A stretch of 64,000 nucleotides of DNA, from contig NC_073746.1 in NCBI RefSeq assembly GCF_029784135.1, positions 68,202,763-68,266,762 of the forward strand, written 5' to 3'. The position numbers were made by a program, and so were the translations under genes. The notes beneath the pieces were generated by a model that searched no databases, was not told where the DNA came from, and was given only the letters and a program-made list of their open reading frames with translations. How positions within the stretch are numbered: the stretch's first letter is position 1; each line of letters opens with the position of its first letter. Shown here one piece after another: positions 11,214 to 21,768 of this stretch. Source of the stretch: Toxorhynchites rutilus septentrionalis. Taxonomy: Eukaryota > Arthropoda > Insecta > Diptera > Culicidae.

Positions 11214-12477
11214 CAGGGTTTTCCAACTTTAAATTCCGAAAGTAAATTGAAATAAAACACACTTAGAATTCGAATTTCGATGAAACTTTTATTTCAAATT
11301 AAAGTTTAGTTTATGCCATTATGTGTGAAATACAACATCATTCATATGTCCACCTAGGGCTTCCTCGCACACCTTGATCCGGAACAGGTAATTTTCGATG
11401 ACTTTTCAGAACATATGGGGCGGTATCTCGGTCATAACTTCACGAATGTTGTCTTTCAAATGTTCAAGAGTTTGCGGAGAGTTGGCATAGACACGGTCTT
11501 TCGCATAACCCCACAAAAAAAAGTCTAGCGGGTTCAAATCGCATGATCTGGACGGCCAATTGGCATCACCAAAACGCGAAATTATGCGTCCCTCAAATTC
11601 CGTTCGCAATATGGCCATGTTCGGTCGTGTTGTGTGGCACGTGGCGCCGTCCTGCTGAGACCACACATGTCATCCGTATCCATATCTTCAATTTGTGGCA
11701 AAAAAATCGGTTAACATGTGGCCATAGCGCTCACCATTCACAGTTACCGTCTCGCCATCCTCATTTTCAAAGAAATACGGCCCGATGACTCCACCAGACC
11801 ATAATGCGCACAAAACAGTGACTTTTGGCGGATGCAATGGCCTCTCAACAATCACGTGTAGATTTTCTGAGCCCCATATACGGCAATTTTGGGTGTTCAC
11901 ATAGCCACCGAGCTCGAAATGTGCCTCATCGCTGAAGAAAATTTGATGCGAACATTCAGCATTTTGCTGCTGTTGTTCGTTCACCTAATCGACGTATGCC
12001 CGACGCATTCCATGGTCACCACGCTCTAATTTTTGTACCAGTTGGACTTTATATGGACGTAGGTGCAAGTCCAAATGCAAAATTCGCCACAATGGAATCG
12101 AAACATTCGGGTCATCCTCCACACCGGCAGCAACAGCAGCAATGTTTTCGGCCGAACGCACATTACGATGATGCACAGGTTACATAATATTCGCTACGGA
12201 TCCAGTTTGTTCGAATTTACGCACTACATTAGCGATTGCTTTGTAGGCCGTCCATGACGACCAAAATCCGTCCGTAATGCTCGAAAAACATTTGCCGGGT
12301 TTTTATAATTTTTATAGTATAATTTAACAAAATTAACACGTTGTGCGATGCTAAAACGATCCATATTGTAAAATGGCAGACATTCAACTAACGATATGAC
12401 GCTTTGGTTGACAGCTATATCAAACGGTTGTCAGCGCAGGGCTGTATACTTTCGGAAGCCCGAAATGGAAAACCCTG
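11214..12477 (-). mobile_element. Tc1/mariner-superfamily transposon, divergent type
   Basis: Inverted ends CAGGGTTTTCCA, with a second shared block TTCCGAAAGT a little further in, are flanked by TA at 11212-11213 and 12478-12479. Length is 1264 bp, normal for the superfamily. The transposase lies on the minus strand in several frames. Confidence 0.9.
11406..12363 (-). pseudogene. divergent Tc1/mariner transposase, frameshifted
   Basis: Starts at an ATG at 12363 (MDRFSIAQRVNFVKLYYKNY) and is then spread over at least three frames. Recognisable blocks in order are a helix-turn-helix start, IFFSDEAHFELGGYVNTQN with the first Asp, WSQQDGATCHTT with the second Asp, and SCDLNPLDFFLWG with the third acidic position. 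By direct count 36 residues separate the second and third Asp, unlike the 34 of typical mariners. The QQDGA and DFFLWG wording is common in an insect branch of the superfamily that I cannot name with certainty. Confidence 0.85.
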
Positions 12478-12569
12478 TATTCAAATAAAGTACTGAATAT
12501 TAAAATCTTGTTTTTTCTTTATGCTGGCAGTGACAATAACTCTCTGATTTTTGGATATGTTATGCAAAG

Positions 12570-12925
12570 CTTTTAAGAAAAAAATATAAAAATATAGAGC
12601 GCCCTGCAACTTTAACTATGTAAACCAAAAAAGGCAAATACAATCAATTATTCCGAAGCAAAATCCAAGCATTCTCGCAAGCATAATGTTATTCCAAAGA
12701 AGACTCATTGGCCTCCATTTGATATTTCGATCATCTGAACTGATCTAGTAGTTCAAATGTAATGAATTTCTGAAAAAAGTCCATTTCGACGAAAACATGA
12801 TTTTTAGGACCACCCTAATGACAAAATAAAAAAAACGGGTCCAATATTTTGCCAAAAGAAGTTAAACTACAAAATTCCACGAAAATCTGAGCACCACTAC
12901 ATCGGTTTGGCATTGAATGGCTGAA
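12570..12925 (+). repeat. dispersed AT-rich repeat family, copy 1
   Basis: Shares ordered blocks with copies at 29515-30130, 35870-36082 and 60530-60735: 'AAATACAATCAAT', a GATCATCTGAA block followed by 'TAGTAGTTCAAA', 'CACCCTAATGA', ACGGGTC and 'CTGAGCACCACTACATCGG'. No coding capacity. It ends just before the mariner at 12933. Confidence 0.7.
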
Positions 12926-12932
12926 TATATTA

Positions 12933-14214
12933 GGCTGTCAAAAAAGTCCTGCGGTATTTTTTTTTTAATTTTCATTTGTTCATAAAATTAGTTACAATCA
13001 TCTGTTTTAAGTCAAATATGCGCCGTTTTGTTCGATGACTTGTTCCCAACGAGATGCCAACTTCATAATACCCCTGTTATAGGAGCTCGCTTCCTTATTG
13101 GCAAAAAACTCGGATAGCCAATTTTCACAGGCCTCTTTTATGGCTAACTTCTGACTACCTAGCTCGTTCGCCATGGACAAAAACAGGTGGTAGTCACTTG
13201 GTGCAAGGTCCGGACTATACGGCGGATGCAAAAAAAACCTCCCATCCGAGCTCCCGGAGCTTCTGGCGCGTCACCAAAGAAGTGTGTGGCCTGGCGTTGT
13301 CCTGATGGAAGACAATGCGGCCTCTGTTTATCAAAGATGGCCTCTTCTTCATGAGTGCTACCTTCAAGCGGTCCAGTTGTTGGCAGTACAGGTCTGAATT
13401 GAGCGTTTGGCCATAGGGAAGCAGCTCATAATAGATTATTCCTTGACAATCCCACCAAACACACAGCAGAACCTTCCTGGCCGTTAATGAGGGCTTGGCC
13501 ACCGTCTGAGTCGCTTCAGCGGGCTTCGACCACGACCGTTTGCGCTTCACGTTGTCGTAAGTGACCCACTTTTCATCGCCAGTCCCCATCCGCTTCAGAA
13601 ACGGGTCGATTTTGTTGCGATTCAGCAGCGATTCACATGCGTCGATACGGTCAAAGGTGATTTTTTTGCGTCAACGTGTGTGGCACCCATACATCGAGCT
13701 TCTTTGTGAATCCAAGCTTCTTCAAATGGTTAATAACGGTTTGATGACTTATCCCCAGCTCTTGGCCGATGCTACGGCTGCTACTATGCCGGTCTTTCTC
13801 GGCTAATTCAGCGATTTTGTTGCAATTCTCGACGACAGGCCTTCCGGAGCGTGGCGCATCTTCGACGACCTCTACACCAGAACGAAAACGTTGAAACCAT
13901 CGTTGTGCGGTGGAAATGGAAACTGTATCGGGTCCATAAACTGCACAAATTTTATTGGCAGCTTGAGATACATTTTTGCCTTTGTCATAGTAGTACTGTA
14001 AAATATGTCGGATTTTCTCTTTATTTTGCTCCATATTTGTGACACTACAACTCACGAACGACTTAACCAAACAAAACACTGTCAAGGACTATATTATAGC
14101 GCGCAAAAATACCTTTCCAACAAGCTATAGTATGACTCGATACAATGAATACAACTAGAACTACGCGCTTACAACGACACCTCGCGGAAATACCGCAGGA
14201 CTTTTTTGACAGCC
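12933..14214 (-). mobile_element. mariner (DD34D) transposon
   Basis: Terminal repeats GGCTGTCAAAAAAGTCCTGC plus GGTATT are identical at both ends and flanked by TA (12931-12932 and 14215-14216). Length is 1282 bp. The transposase is on the minus strand. Good terminal repeats with only a few frameshifts suggest a fairly recent insertion. Confidence 0.95.
13007..14034 (-). pseudogene. mariner transposase with two frameshifts
   Basis: Begins MEQNKEKIRHILQYYYDKGK at 14034. A helix-turn-helix region and the linker block WVPHTLTQKN follow in the first frame (to about 13651). The second frame holds TGDEKWVTYDN (first Asp), LLCVWWDCQGIIYYELL and VFHQDNARPHTS (second Asp). The third frame holds HPPYSPDLAPSDYHLF (third Asp) and the end EQNGAYLT. 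Breaks lie near 13660 (a T run) and 13230 (an A run), both homopolymer slips. Apart from those two slips it reads as a full-length transposase of about 340 residues. Confidence 0.93.
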
Positions 14215-14268
14215 TAATACATATTTTATATTCATGTATTTATGAATTTATTTATCCAAAAATATACG

Positions 14269-14285
14269 CGCCCCCGGGTGGACTC

Positions 14286-14337
<52 letters not shown>

Positions 14338-14342
14338 AAGGC
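14269..14342 (-). tRNA. tRNA-Asn-GTT: tRNA-Asn (anticodon GTT)
   Basis: On the minus strand a full cloverleaf can be drawn. The acceptor stem pairs GCCTTCG with CGGGGGC through two G-T pairs, the D-arm contains the A-box TGGCGCAATCGGTTAGCG, the anticodon arm is TTCGG-CTGTTAA-CCGAA, and the T-arm contains the B-box GGTTCGAGTCC. The discriminator base is G. A run of five T follows on the coding strand (14258-14262) as a Pol III stop. No intron. Confidence 0.96.
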
Positions 14343-14436
14343 TCTGATAGTGTTCAGATTCCTCTCGGATCTTATCATCGTGTTTTTTTTTAATAGAAGT
14401 ACCTTTAACCTTTGTTCTTGCTATGGATCTTCTAGT

Positions 14437-14530
14437 TCAGGGATGGCCAAACGGTAGTCCGCGGTCTACCGGTCGCCCGCGTAGGTATTTCTAGGCGCCC
14501 GCCAGCTGGTCTAGGAAAGTGTCACCTCGA
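14437..14530 (+). mobile_element. possible hAT-type terminal fragment
   Basis: CAGGGATGGCCAAACGG followed by GC-rich text with CCGCGG resembles hAT terminal repeats I know from insects and vertebrates. I found no convincing partner end or 8-bp target duplication, so this is weak. Confidence 0.25.
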
Positions 14531-15802
14531 AATGCAATGGAATAAATATCCCTCCACCTTTCGCCGTGATCATTTTATAAGGTGTTTATGTTAACCTCAA
14601 TAAAACAAATTAGTTGTAAGGGTAGATATTTCTTCATTAATGTTTCGGTTTTATATTTTCTTTCAGATTGTAAGTGCTTTAATATTTACACATCCAATTG
14701 TTCAACCACTTGTAATAAAGTAAAGAATTGTCAAAAGGAATAACTTCAACAATTTGTTAAAATGTCCAATTGAACATGTTGGAAACATCAGGCATAACGT
14801 TTCGAAAATCAATAAAAACAAAGTTTTCGAAGAAAACTGCGCTTTTGAAGACTGCGTGTGAGAATTTCGATGAAGTATTGTTATTTAAATTTTTAAAGTA
14901 AATTTTAAGTAATATGAATTAATTGTGCAAATTTATTTTTCTCAAGAAACATAGTCATGTGCTATTCATAGTGATGAATAAGAAATTATAAATATCGAAA
15001 ATTAAATATTGGGCCCTATTATGTAATTCTAGTTGAACAGAACTTTACGTGTTAGTTTTATTTTACTGTTATAGATACAGTCGGGTGAAAGCTGTCGGCA
15101 TAATTTTTCGAGCTGTTTCGTTTGCTTGTTGCATTCCCGATACTTTGCTTTAAGAAATATTTCGGAGACGTTTCAATAAAAAAAAAAGTTTTGAGAAAGA
15201 ACTCGATTCGATAAGATTCTATCGCTTTACAAAATGATAGTGATATTTATAGGGATCGAATTGATCGTTCGATTCAATTTTCATAATAAGGGCCAATATT
15301 TCCGATAGATAGTTCTTATACTTCTAGTTAATTGGTCAATTGGTCTCACATACCGAGAATCAATAATTTTCATTTTATTAGGAAAAGTGATTCGCCTCAA
15401 ATTGGACATCTAGTTATTTGGACAGACTTGTAATGCGGCACGAATAATTAGATATTTTTATATGATTCTCTAATTGGACGTTTTTGTAAACTTCCTTTGT
15501 GCAAGTTTCAGCAACATGATGAATTTTTGGGAGTGTTTTCAACCATTTTATTTGTTAGATTTTCCTGTTTTAACTTATTTTTCACATTGTGTTGTGTTTG
15601 TTGATAAATCCAATTACAGGTGACAATCGCCTCTATTGCGACACTGAGTGGTGCCTCGGTAAGACACATTAGAGGTAAATCTTTTTTTTGCTTTAAATAA
15701 ATACAAATAATGCCTAAAAATAGCATCAGCAAAAAACAACAATAGCAAAAATACAGAGAGACGCACAGTCTCTGACACAAATTGTATTTTCCAGTGCATC
15801 TA
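14531..15802. other. AT-rich intergenic DNA, no gene supported
   Basis: Nothing coding recognised. A 22-base block near 15638-15659, centred on CACTGAGTGGTGCCTC, recurs inverted near 58417-58438, so a dispersed repeat is present. GTCCAAT-rich text surrounds both copies. Confidence 0.4.
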
Positions 15803-16319
15803 ACAGTTCGGCTGAAAAGTTTATAAAGTAAGAAACAATTTTTTTTGCATAATTTAATTTTATTATTCATCAATTGTCTTCGAGGGTGATACAGCGATTA
15901 TTGCGATCTTGCAACTTTTCGATGCCATTTTTCTAGTACTCCTTCGGTTTTTTTTCTCAAAATAGGCCTCAGTTTCGGTAATCACTTCATCATCAGTCTT
16001 AAATTTCTTGCCAGCGAGCATACTCTTCAGGTCTGCGAACAGAAAATAGTCGCTGGGTGCCAGATCTTGAGAATACGGTGAATGCGGAAGCAATTCATAG
16101 CCTTCATCCAGTTTTTCCATCGTTTTCATTGAGTTGTGATTTTTTTCACAATAACAAAAGTTGCTTCACTCTCAATGCTGTAACTCACGAACCAATCTAC
16201 CGATTGCTGTCAAATTTTGACAAATATCCATTGAAAGATGGTGCCTTGTGATAGTCAAGTAGATTTTTGCAAGAGGCGCCATCTAGACTTCAACCTTATG
16301 AACTTTTCAGCCGAACTGT
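15803..16319 (-). mobile_element. mariner internal-deletion derivative 1
   Basis: Ends ACAGTTCGGCTGAAAAGTT are inverted and flanked by TA (15801-15802 and 16320-16321). At 517 bp it keeps only the transposase edges: a short N-terminal piece joined to the C-terminal block PYSQDLAPSDYFLFADLK and the following TETEAYFEKKN. It cannot encode transposase but has intact ends, as in MITEs made by internal deletion. A sister copy with a different junction is at 31111. Confidence 0.88.
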
Positions 16320-16753
16320 TATTGTATACCGGTATGGAATCATTTAATTAAATAAATTAATTGAAAATTACTATTAGAAATGTAACAACTGATATTCATC
16401 TATAACTCAACTGACAATAATCCTATAAAATCCAACCGTCCAGACGTATAGGAATTTAGTCTAAAATCGGAAATCGGAGAGGAAAAGATCGATCTTCTGA
16501 ATATCGATGCAAGATCGCCCAAACTTAGTATAAACTCAGTTTTGTAGTCTAGTACTTTTTTATGACTTTTTGATACAGTCAACCTTGGTAGACCGCAGCC
16601 AAACATTTGAACAATTAGTCGCCCGTTATGTCCAAAAGTATGGCCACCACTAGTTCATGGTGTTTTTGTACTGTGACTATTTTAGGGGTAATCAATACAA
16701 TTTAAGGGTACGTTAAGGGTTCACCCTTACCAAGGTCTTAAGGAGAAAGCGGA

Positions 16754-17080
16754 GTGTGGATAAGGATAATGAACCACGAACTGGGGCAACTCTACGGCAA
16801 ATCCAGCATTCAGAAATTCGTCAAGGCTGGACGAGTGCGGAGGACAGGGCATGTTGCAAAATTGCCGGACAGCAGCCCTGCAAAGATGATGTTCACATCG
16901 CATCTGGTGGGAACAAGAGCGAGGTGGTTGAACCAGGTGGAGAAGGACTTGGCAAGAATCGGGGCAGCCTGGAGTTGGAGAACTGCAGTTATGAATCGAG
17001 TGCATTGGTGGAACAATGCTGTGAAAAAAAAATTTGTGAACCATTTGAGAAAAGCACACATTGGATTGTTTGGAAAGTGA
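16754..17080 (+). pseudogene. non-LTR retrotransposon RT tail remnant
   Basis: The frame reads VRRTGHVAKLPDSSPAKMMF, then TRARWLNQVEKDLARIGAAW and WRTAVMNRVHWWNNA. This order (GHVxR, then RxRWxxxVxxDL, then WRxxxxxRxxWR) is the C-terminal segment found after the reverse transcriptase in many insect LINEs. No RT core is visible upstream, so it is a short relic. Low-to-moderate certainty on the exact clade. Confidence 0.5.
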
Positions 17081-19337
17081 AACAATTATTTGTTCAAATT
17101 TGATTTTTCCAAAACTAAACCGCTCTCCGCTAACATTTCAAAATTTTGGGCCTTCTCAGGATACTACGAAGAAAATCGAAATTGACTAGTGTTTGAGTAG
17201 ATGTAATCGAAAAAAAATCGTGTGTGCTAGAAAAAAAAGCACTTCCTTGTTCCAAAATAATCCAACCGAGAAGCGACACAACGGGAGCCAATCCAATACA
17301 CACACACACACATACACTGACGAAGCACAGTTCAATAGTTCGTACATTGTAGGGGAAATAAAATGATGACTATCTGCGGTATTGGATGTCACTCAGCTGG
17401 ATCACTCGCCTCACCCGTTGGCGTTGGGTTCCGTCGTATTAATCCACGGTAACCACCACCGTCAGTGCGGGTTCCTGTCTCATATCCTGTCCAGTGTGAA
17501 GCTCGCCTGTGTCCGAGGGCGAAAAACAGTGAAAATAGTTGTAATAGTTTATTGAGTGTTACACGATATGTCAGATAACTGTATGTGTTGTGTGCTCCCT
17601 GGTGAGCCCCATCGAGTGGGTGGAGGCCCTTCGACCGGCTTGCAAAATTGAACACCCACAACCACACACACATCGATCCATGGCAGCGTTATCGATTCGC
17701 TTTTGTTGCGCCACGACGATGGAACTCGCCTCCTTCGGACACCGTATGGAGAGAATTTGTTCGTATGGTCGCGTGAACGGAAAACTCCGGCAGATAGGAT
17801 TAGTTTGAGGCCAAGGGAATTTACGCCGCAGCAGCAGATGGAAATATTGGGAATTTGAAAATAAATCAGTGATATCATACACATCGCTTGGTTTGATGAA
17901 CGATCATCCCTTGTTTTTTCTTGGTTGCCTACCGCTCGGGAATGGGGGCGAATAAAAATTGGATTTGATGAAGCGTGTTAATTGAGTTTTCAGCTGTAAA
18001 ACCACGGCCGTAGTGGGACCGAGCAGAGTTTTTATTTTGAAAGCACGAATCATAAATCTGAAAACTGGTGCTACATAAAATGCAGTATTGTACTTTTTTT
18101 GTTCCATCACAAACTTTAGAATAGATTTATTAACAATGTCACTTTATATTCCACGAGTGGAAAATTGAACCGATTGCCATCTTTTGCCACCAGTGTCCGG
18201 CAGTGGGGTTTAGAAAGGTCGCGTAAATCGAAATGTCCTTCCGGACCCTGACACTTTTCAATTCGGCTGTCCCGAACATTATCCTAATCGAAAAAACAAT
18301 GTGGAAGTCTTGTGTTAGTTTCCCTTTTCGCCCAATTAGTGAATGTTTACGGTAGTACTTAGTTGAGATTTCTATACCAAACAACACGCCTTGGATGTAT
18401 TCTGAGTGTCAAGCTCTAGAATGTGTGTGATCACAATGCATGTCAGAAGAAATATTTTCGACAACGTGATCCTGCCACAGGTACTCCATCCATTATGAAC
18501 ATCATCGCTCCTTTTGAAATAATATTTATGAATAGCTAATTCAGCTGAATAAAGTAAAGAAGTGCGCTCGATGGATTTTCTGTGTATCGAACGATGTCAT
18601 TATATGATGTCGTGAGCTGTACCAAAAATTCATGGTCGAAATGTACGCGAAAGTAGAGAGCGAACGACTGCGATTCCTACGATCTTATAAACATAAGTGG
18701 CTTGAGGATGAATACATTCACTTGGAAAACGCTATCATGAGCAACGCCGTAACAGCGTCAGAGTCAAAACTATCCGAATGGATTGCAATTTTGCATTCCG
18801 AAATCCGTTCGACTCAAGTCCAGTCAAGTTATGCAAACGTGTCAAACTTGCGACACAATTCGACATAGATAACATCGAGCTACGCGTTCCATTTCTGTTG
18901 CAAAATGGATATTCGGGAGGAATAAACACGCTTTTAAACCATTTTTTAAAATGGAAATTCTACATATCACAAATGTGTTCGATGGGAAAAAGCAACACAT
19001 TCTCTGCAATTGGGGGATAAATCTTGAACGAAAAGTGTGTTATGTATAAAGTTTTGGTGGAATTGCAAGGAAATTTAAAGACAAAAAATTAAGTTTGGGT
19101 TAAGACTATGTCTTCTATGTTTTTAAACGACAACGACATCGTAAAATTCGATTGAGTTACAAATCAATCGGATTCTGGAATATGAATAACTGTTCGATAC
19201 TGTTACCAAAATAATGGTGTATGGTCCATGCGGTGATTCGAAACCTTTATCGCCTTGCATGATAGATGGAATCTATACGAAGCGTTTTCTTAGAGATTTC
19301 ACCAACGACACGATCGCAAGCGTAGGAGGATATCTAA
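17081..19337. other. intergenic DNA, partly GC-richer, no gene supported
   Basis: 17380-17880 has overlapping open frames on both strands but no recognisable protein and no splice-supported exon chain. 18550-19020 has two short frames without known motifs. A (CA)n stretch is at 17296-17316. Could hold a non-coding exon or regulatory DNA; nothing in the sequence decides this. Confidence 0.35.
17296..17316. repeat. (CA)n microsatellite
   Basis: About nine CA units with one T interruption. Confidence 0.8.
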
Positions 19338-19339
19338 TA

Positions 19340-20222
19340 CAGTAGAACCCCGATTATCCGCGGAATAGTTTGGCTAGGTCTCCGCGGATCACGAAAATCG
19401 CGTATAATGCAATAAATGACTAAAAAAAAGATGCAAACACAATATTTCAGCAACTATTTTTTATCAGTAAAGGAATCATTAAACTGGTTCCCGGAATAAA
19501 TCGCCACAGAAAACGACTGCAACAGAAACCACCGCTTATAAAATGTGTAGTAGGCTATAAATATTGTGGCGCGGTATTGTATTTCAAAACAAGAATTAAC
19601 CGGGCAAACGTATCGCCCCAGGCAAACGTAACGCCCCGGGCAGACGTATACCGTCCGACGCTCGCTAGAGCTCGGTCGGACATTGCTAAAGGATCGTATC
19701 CTATGTTTCAAACTAACCGGGCAATCAGTGGATCCCAGGTTTGCGTGCGAGACACCGCCGCTTCCGACGGCGGGTCGGCGGTGGACTCGGATTGCGTCAT
19801 CTTGGCGGCATGGGCCGCCTCGATTCCTTATCCTCGCCAAATGGGGACTTCGTCCCCATTACATTGTCCTCAGAATAAATTTCGAAAAACGAGAACAAGA
19901 GAATAAATTTATAATAGAAATGTGAGGCACATGATGTTTTTCCCGCGCCAAATATTTCTAGCCTACTACACTTTTTCTAAGCGGTTGTTTCTGTTGCAGT
20001 TGTTTACTGTGGCGATTTATTCCGGTCACCCATTAAACTATCCATCTATAAGGTTGTGTATACCAAAAGTCAAATAATGTGAAAGTCATAACAAAACAAA
20101 AATGTAAAATCCTACACCTCACTGATAATTTCCAGGAAAGTCCATAGCATTACTATGGAACTCGCTTTCGCGTATAAACTACATCGCGGATCATTCGCTC
20201 GCGGATAACCGAGGTTCCACTG
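19340..20222. mobile_element. pogo/Tigger-like TIR element (non-autonomous)
   Basis: The left end CAGTAGAACCCCGATTATCC and the right end (reverse complement CAGTGGAACCTCGGTTATCC) are inverted, both continuing GCG, and flanked by TA (19338-19339 and 20223-20224). The CAGTxGAACC..CGxTTATCC wording is that of pogo/Tigger-type ends. No transposase remains. Another element is inserted inside it (19486-20030). Confidence 0.85.
19486..20030. mobile_element. long-TIR element with 9-bp target duplication, nested
   Basis: Arms of about 89 bp (19486-19574 and 19943-20030) are inverted repeats, starting GGTTCCCGGAATAAATCGCC and GGTGACCGGAATAAATCGCC. CATTAAACT flanks both sides (19477-19485, 20031-20039), a perfect 9-bp target duplication. 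Nine bases and long arms fit Mutator-like elements best, though hAT and P types (8 bp) are possible if one base is chance. The 370-bp GC-rich centre carries three tandem 18-19-bp units with GGCAAACGTA or GGCAGACGTA near 19600-19655 and a perfect 9-bp hairpin at 19840-19860. No transposase seen. Confidence 0.85.
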
Positions 20223-20245
20223 TATATCAACGAATAAATACTGAT

Positions 20246-20403
20246 AAGGCGTCGTACACAAATTACGTAACGCTAAATATCCGGGTTTTGGACCCCCTCC
20301 CCCCTACGAAACGTAATTTCCTATCTCTAATACACAGAAAGTAGCGCATCCTCGACCCCCCTCCCCCTTCTTATCGCGATACGTAATTTGTGCACGACGC
20401 CTA
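20246..20403. mobile_element. short foldback MITE
   Basis: The left arm AGGCGTCGTACACAAATTAC and the right arm (reverse complement AGGCGTCGTGCACAAATTAC) are inverted, and both continue GTA. The about 155-bp element is flanked by TA-like bases and has a C-rich core with CCCCCTCCCCCCT-type runs. A solo arm occurs at 11028-11055, so the family is dispersed. Confidence 0.75.
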
Positions 20404-20460
20404 ATGTCATTCACAAAAATGTTAACAACGCAGACATTGAAATTAATAAACGATTAAGTA

Positions 20461-21766
20461 AAGGGTGTGTCACATCAAATTGCATCACGGAAAAAACGCT
20501 GTAGAAATTTAATTTTTAGGAATTATATCTTCAGCTTTCGCTTATAATCAGATAAGAGTGTATAGATCACGTTGGCCATGCTTCACTGTCAATTTTTCGT
20601 AAATTTGGAAAAATGTCGTCGAACGAAAAAGAGCGTCGTGAATTAATCCTGTGCACTCATTTCGAGAATCCGGAGTTGTCACATCGGGACATCGGTAAGA
20701 TGCTGGGAATCGTCCAATCCACGGTCAGCAGAGTACTAAAACGATACTTCGAGAACCTAACCATCGACCGGAAGGTGAAGAACGGCAAAAATGGATGCTC
20801 CGTCAGTGAAAAAGATCACAAGCGCGTAGTTAAGCAGTGTAGACGTGATCCGAGAAGTTCGGTCCGGGATGTCGCCAATAAGCTGAATTTGTCAAGTTCA
20901 TTCGTCCAGCGGACCAAGCAGCGGGAGGGCCTGCGTACATACAAGGTTCAGAAGGCTCCTAACCGCGACGAAAGGCAAAACATGGTGGGGAAGACGCGAG
21001 CCCGGAAGCTGTACACCGAAATGCTGACGAAGCCGCATTGCCTGGTAATGGACGACGAAACCTACGTCAAAGCGGACTTTCGTCAGCTGCCGGGCTTGTT
21101 GTTCTTCTCCGCAGAGGACAAATTCAGCGTTCCGGAGGAGATTCGCAAGCAGAAACTATCCAAGTTTGCCAAAAAGTACAAGGTGTGGCAAGCGATCTGC
21201 TCTTGCAGAAAGCGGAGCGCCCCCTTCGTGATGACCGGCACGGTAAACGGGCAGGTTTACCTTAAGGAGTGCCTACAGAAGCGCTTACTACCACTATTGA
21301 AGCAGCACGAGGGCCCGACCATCTTCTGGCCGGATCTCGCTTCGTGCCACTATTCAAAGGACGTGTTGGAGTGGTACGAAGCCAACGGGGTCACCTTCGT
21401 GCCAAAGGAAATGAACCCGCCCAACGCGCCGGAGCTTCGCCCAATAGAGAAATATTGGGCGATTATGAAGCAGGCCCTCCGGAAGAACCCAAAAGTTGTC
21501 AAATCGGAGGCGGACTTCAAGAGAAAATGGATTTCTGTTCAAAAAAAAAAAAAAAACTACAACCTGACGTTGTACAGAACCTTATGGACGGGGTAAAGAG
21601 GAAGGTGCGAGCATACGGGCTTGGGCTCGAAGTATGAATAAAAAGAAAATGCCAAAAGTTGTTTAATAGTTTTTATTTTACTGTCTAAAATTTTCAAAAG
21701 GATCGGTCTACTGGGCGAATTTCTACAGCGTTTTTTCCGTGATGCAATTTGATGTGACACACCCTT
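20461..21766 (+). mobile_element. DD37E Tc1/mariner-type transposon, copy 3 (most complete)
   Basis: Flanked by TA at 20459-20460 and 21767-21768 with full 49-base terminal repeats. At 1306 bp it is the longest copy here and retains the 5' leader, the start codon and both ends. Only a run of A near the transposase C-terminus is abnormal. Confidence 0.97.
20613..21596 (+). CDS. DD37E transposase, C-terminus frameshifted by an A run
   Basis: 327 codons from the family ATG (MSSNEKERRELILCTHFENP). Two helix-turn-helix blocks occupy about residues 15-110 (HRDIGKMLGIVQSTVSRVLK, then VRDVANKLNLSSSFVQRTKQ). The catalytic Asp lies in VMDDETYVKAD (about 149), the second Asp in WPDLASC (about 233), and the Glu 38 residues later in PIEKYW. 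A run of about sixteen A at 21541-21556 shifts the frame, so the protein ends NYNLTLYRTLWTG instead of the family C-terminus GLGLEV, which continues in another frame to 21637. The catalytic core is unaffected, so activity cannot be ruled out. Arg replaces Gly in the CSCGKRSAP block (CSCRKRSAP), a difference from the other copies. Confidence 0.9.
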   Translation: MSSNEKERRELILCTHFENPELSHRDIGKMLGIVQSTVSRVLKRYFENLTIDRKVKNGKNGCSVSEKDHKRVVKQCRRDPRSSVRDVANKLNLSSSFVQRTKQREGLRTYKVQKAPNRDERQNMVGKTRARKLYTEMLTKPHCLVMDDETYVKADFRQLPGLLFFSAEDKFSVPEEIRKQKLSKFAKKYKVWQAICSCRKRSAPFVMTGTVNGQVYLKECLQKRLLPLLKQHEGPTIFWPDLASCHYSKDVLEWYEANGVTFVPKEMNPPNAPELRPIEKYWAIMKQALRKNPKVVKSEADFKRKWISVQKKKKNYNLTLYRTLWTG

Positions 21767-21768
21767 TA

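Noticed and set aside
16560..16660. Partner end for the hAT-like fragment at 14437
   Set aside because: The reverse complement GGTGGCCATACTTTTGGACA resembles Tc1-type ends more than the hAT-like end, and no matching duplication was found.
17389..17884. Overlapping minus-strand frames of 94-111 codons
   Set aside because: Several frames are open at once in GC-richer DNA; none has a domain or a clear splice arrangement.
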